In this document: positions 63,370 through 64,000 of the stretch, one piece after another
How positions within the stretch are numbered: the stretch's first letter is position 1
How the letters are laid out: the number at the start of each line of letters is the position of its first letter
Source: Chryseobacterium jejuense
Lineage (GTDB): Bacteria; Bacteroidota; Bacteroidia; Flavobacteriales; Weeksellaceae
Assembly (NCBI RefSeq): GCF_900100075.1
Contig: NZ_FNEG01000005.1
Coordinates: forward strand, 310,001 to 374,000
Direction of reading: 5' to 3'
DNA: 64,000 bases
The notes under the pieces: model-generated
Databases searched by the model: none
What the model was told of the DNA's origin: nothing
The model's input: only the letters and a program-made list of their open reading frames with translations
Made by a program: the position numbers and the translations under genes

Positions 63370-64000
63370 TTACTTAATACTAAGTTTTTTGGTGGTTATT
63401 TCGTTCTTTATCTTCAGTTTTAATAGATATACTCCTTTAGGAAGATGAGAAACATCAATAGATTGATCTGCTTTTAACGTTACATTCAGCTTTCTACCTT
63501 CCATTGAATAGATTTCAGCTTCTGAAACCTTCTCTCCTTTGATATATACTTTATCAGAAGTTGGATTTGGATAAATCACAAGTTCTTTTTCGTGATTGAC
63601 TGTATTCTCTCTGGTTGATAACGACCCTTGTGTAGAAGCTTCAGAATATACTTTTGAAGCATCAATTGATCTCACACTCCAATATACATTCTGAATGGAT
63701 GGATCAAGATCCAGGAACCAAGAAGGCGTAGTTACAATATACTTGGCAATATCCTGAGAGTTTGGTGTAGATCCTACTTTAATTTCATAACGTAATGCAT
63801 TGGCTGGAGTTTTATCATCTGTAGCACCACTCCATGTGAAATTAAATCGGTTTCCGTTTTTAGTCATGTTCAAATGGGTTGGGGCTGTTGGTTTTGCATT
63901 CTGGTCTGTAGAATTATTTTTAAAAACCTTCGTTAAAGATGGAATGTCCGGGTTAGCCCAATCAAATCCACCTAATAAAACATCCAGATGATTATCATTA
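63370..64000 (-). CDS. C-terminal part of a T9SS-secreted FG-GAP/VCBS-type protein (cut by the right edge)
   Basis: The frame is open from the window edge (64000) to the stop at 63370, about 209 residues; an internal ATG at 63873 is not the start. The edge portion NHLDVLLGGFDWANPDIPS followed by TKVFKNNS fits an FG-GAP/VCBS repeat, next is a fibronectin-like domain (FNFTWSGATDDKTPANALRY), and the end VIYPNPTSDKVYIKGEKV with YSMEGRKL and TKKLSIK is a T9SS type A sorting domain. Large surface protein; function unknown. Confidence 0.85.
   Translation of the reverse strand, partial: NDNHLDVLLGGFDWANPDIPSLTKVFKNNSTDQNAKPTAPTHLNMTKNGNRFNFTWSGATDDKTPANALRYEIKVGSTPNSQDIAKYIVTTPSWFLDLDPSIQNVYWSVRSIDASKVYSEASTQGSLSTRENTVNHEKELVIYPNPTSDKVYIKGEKVSEAEIYSMEGRKLNVTLKADQSIDVSHLPKGVYLLKLKIKNEITTKKLSIK

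Overview
The window reads as chromosomal DNA of a flavobacterium of the Chryseobacterium type (phylum Bacteroidota). The reasons are: AT-rich DNA; promoters of the form TTG-N17-20-TAnnTTTG; four secreted proteins with type IX secretion (T9SS) C-terminal sorting signals; a TonB-dependent receptor with an N-terminal carboxypeptidase-like domain; and families typical of this phylum (DUF4290, DUF4876, DUF6850, DUF6443-RHS). Species cannot be fixed from the sequence alone. All family names come from recognising motifs by eye; no database was searched.

Layout. 1-10.7 kb: the 5' part of malate synthase (minus strand), divergent from an XRE/ScfR-type regulator, with two palindromes between them; then a ComF-type phosphoribosyltransferase, an alpha/beta hydrolase, uracil phosphoribosyltransferase, a 1306-residue Pls/PosA-type stand-alone peptide synthetase, a GNAT acetyltransferase and the GTPase Der. 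10.9 kb: tRNA-Gln(TTG). 11-23 kb: accessory region with a T9SS repeat protein, a pair of large RHS-type genes separated by a 47-codon ORF, a candidate overlapping immunity gene, then a string of small orphan genes, one interrupted by an in-frame stop. 23-30.6 kb: katG, a haem-binding protein plus DCC-family protein, a lipoprotein alpha-amylase, and DUF4290-murA. 30.9-34.5 kb: an orphan NIL-domain protein, a YiiX-like lipoprotein and a two-component system. 34.6-45.1 kb: an EamA exporter, an mgtC-mgtA type operon, and a three-gene heavy-metal RND efflux operon. 45.4-50.9 kb: DUF1801, a T9SS fibronectin protein, an aminotransferase, a lipoprotein and murB. 51-57.7 kb: a four-gene operon (TonB receptor, DUF4876, DUF6850 barrel, di-haem cytochrome c peroxidase). 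58-64 kb: a T9SS secreted protein, proC, a VanZ-like protein, lnt and the 3' part of another T9SS protein.

The most striking non-coding signal is a pair of promoters, before mgtC and before the efflux operon. Each has four TCTAA repeats at exactly 11-bp spacing, followed 28 bp later by a TACnTTTG -7 element. This is the geometry expected for an OmpR-family response regulator, and such a regulator with its kinase lies just upstream (32372-34468). The mgtC leader can also form two interleaved stems (a possible H-type pseudoknot) ending at the start codon. The four-gene TonB/DUF4876/DUF6850/peroxidase operon has a promoter bracketed by an exact inverted pair of 13-mers, with a third copy just beyond the operon. 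It is a candidate uncharacterised metal- or cofactor-responsive outer-membrane system. Intergenic regions carry at least three dispersed inverted-repeat families.
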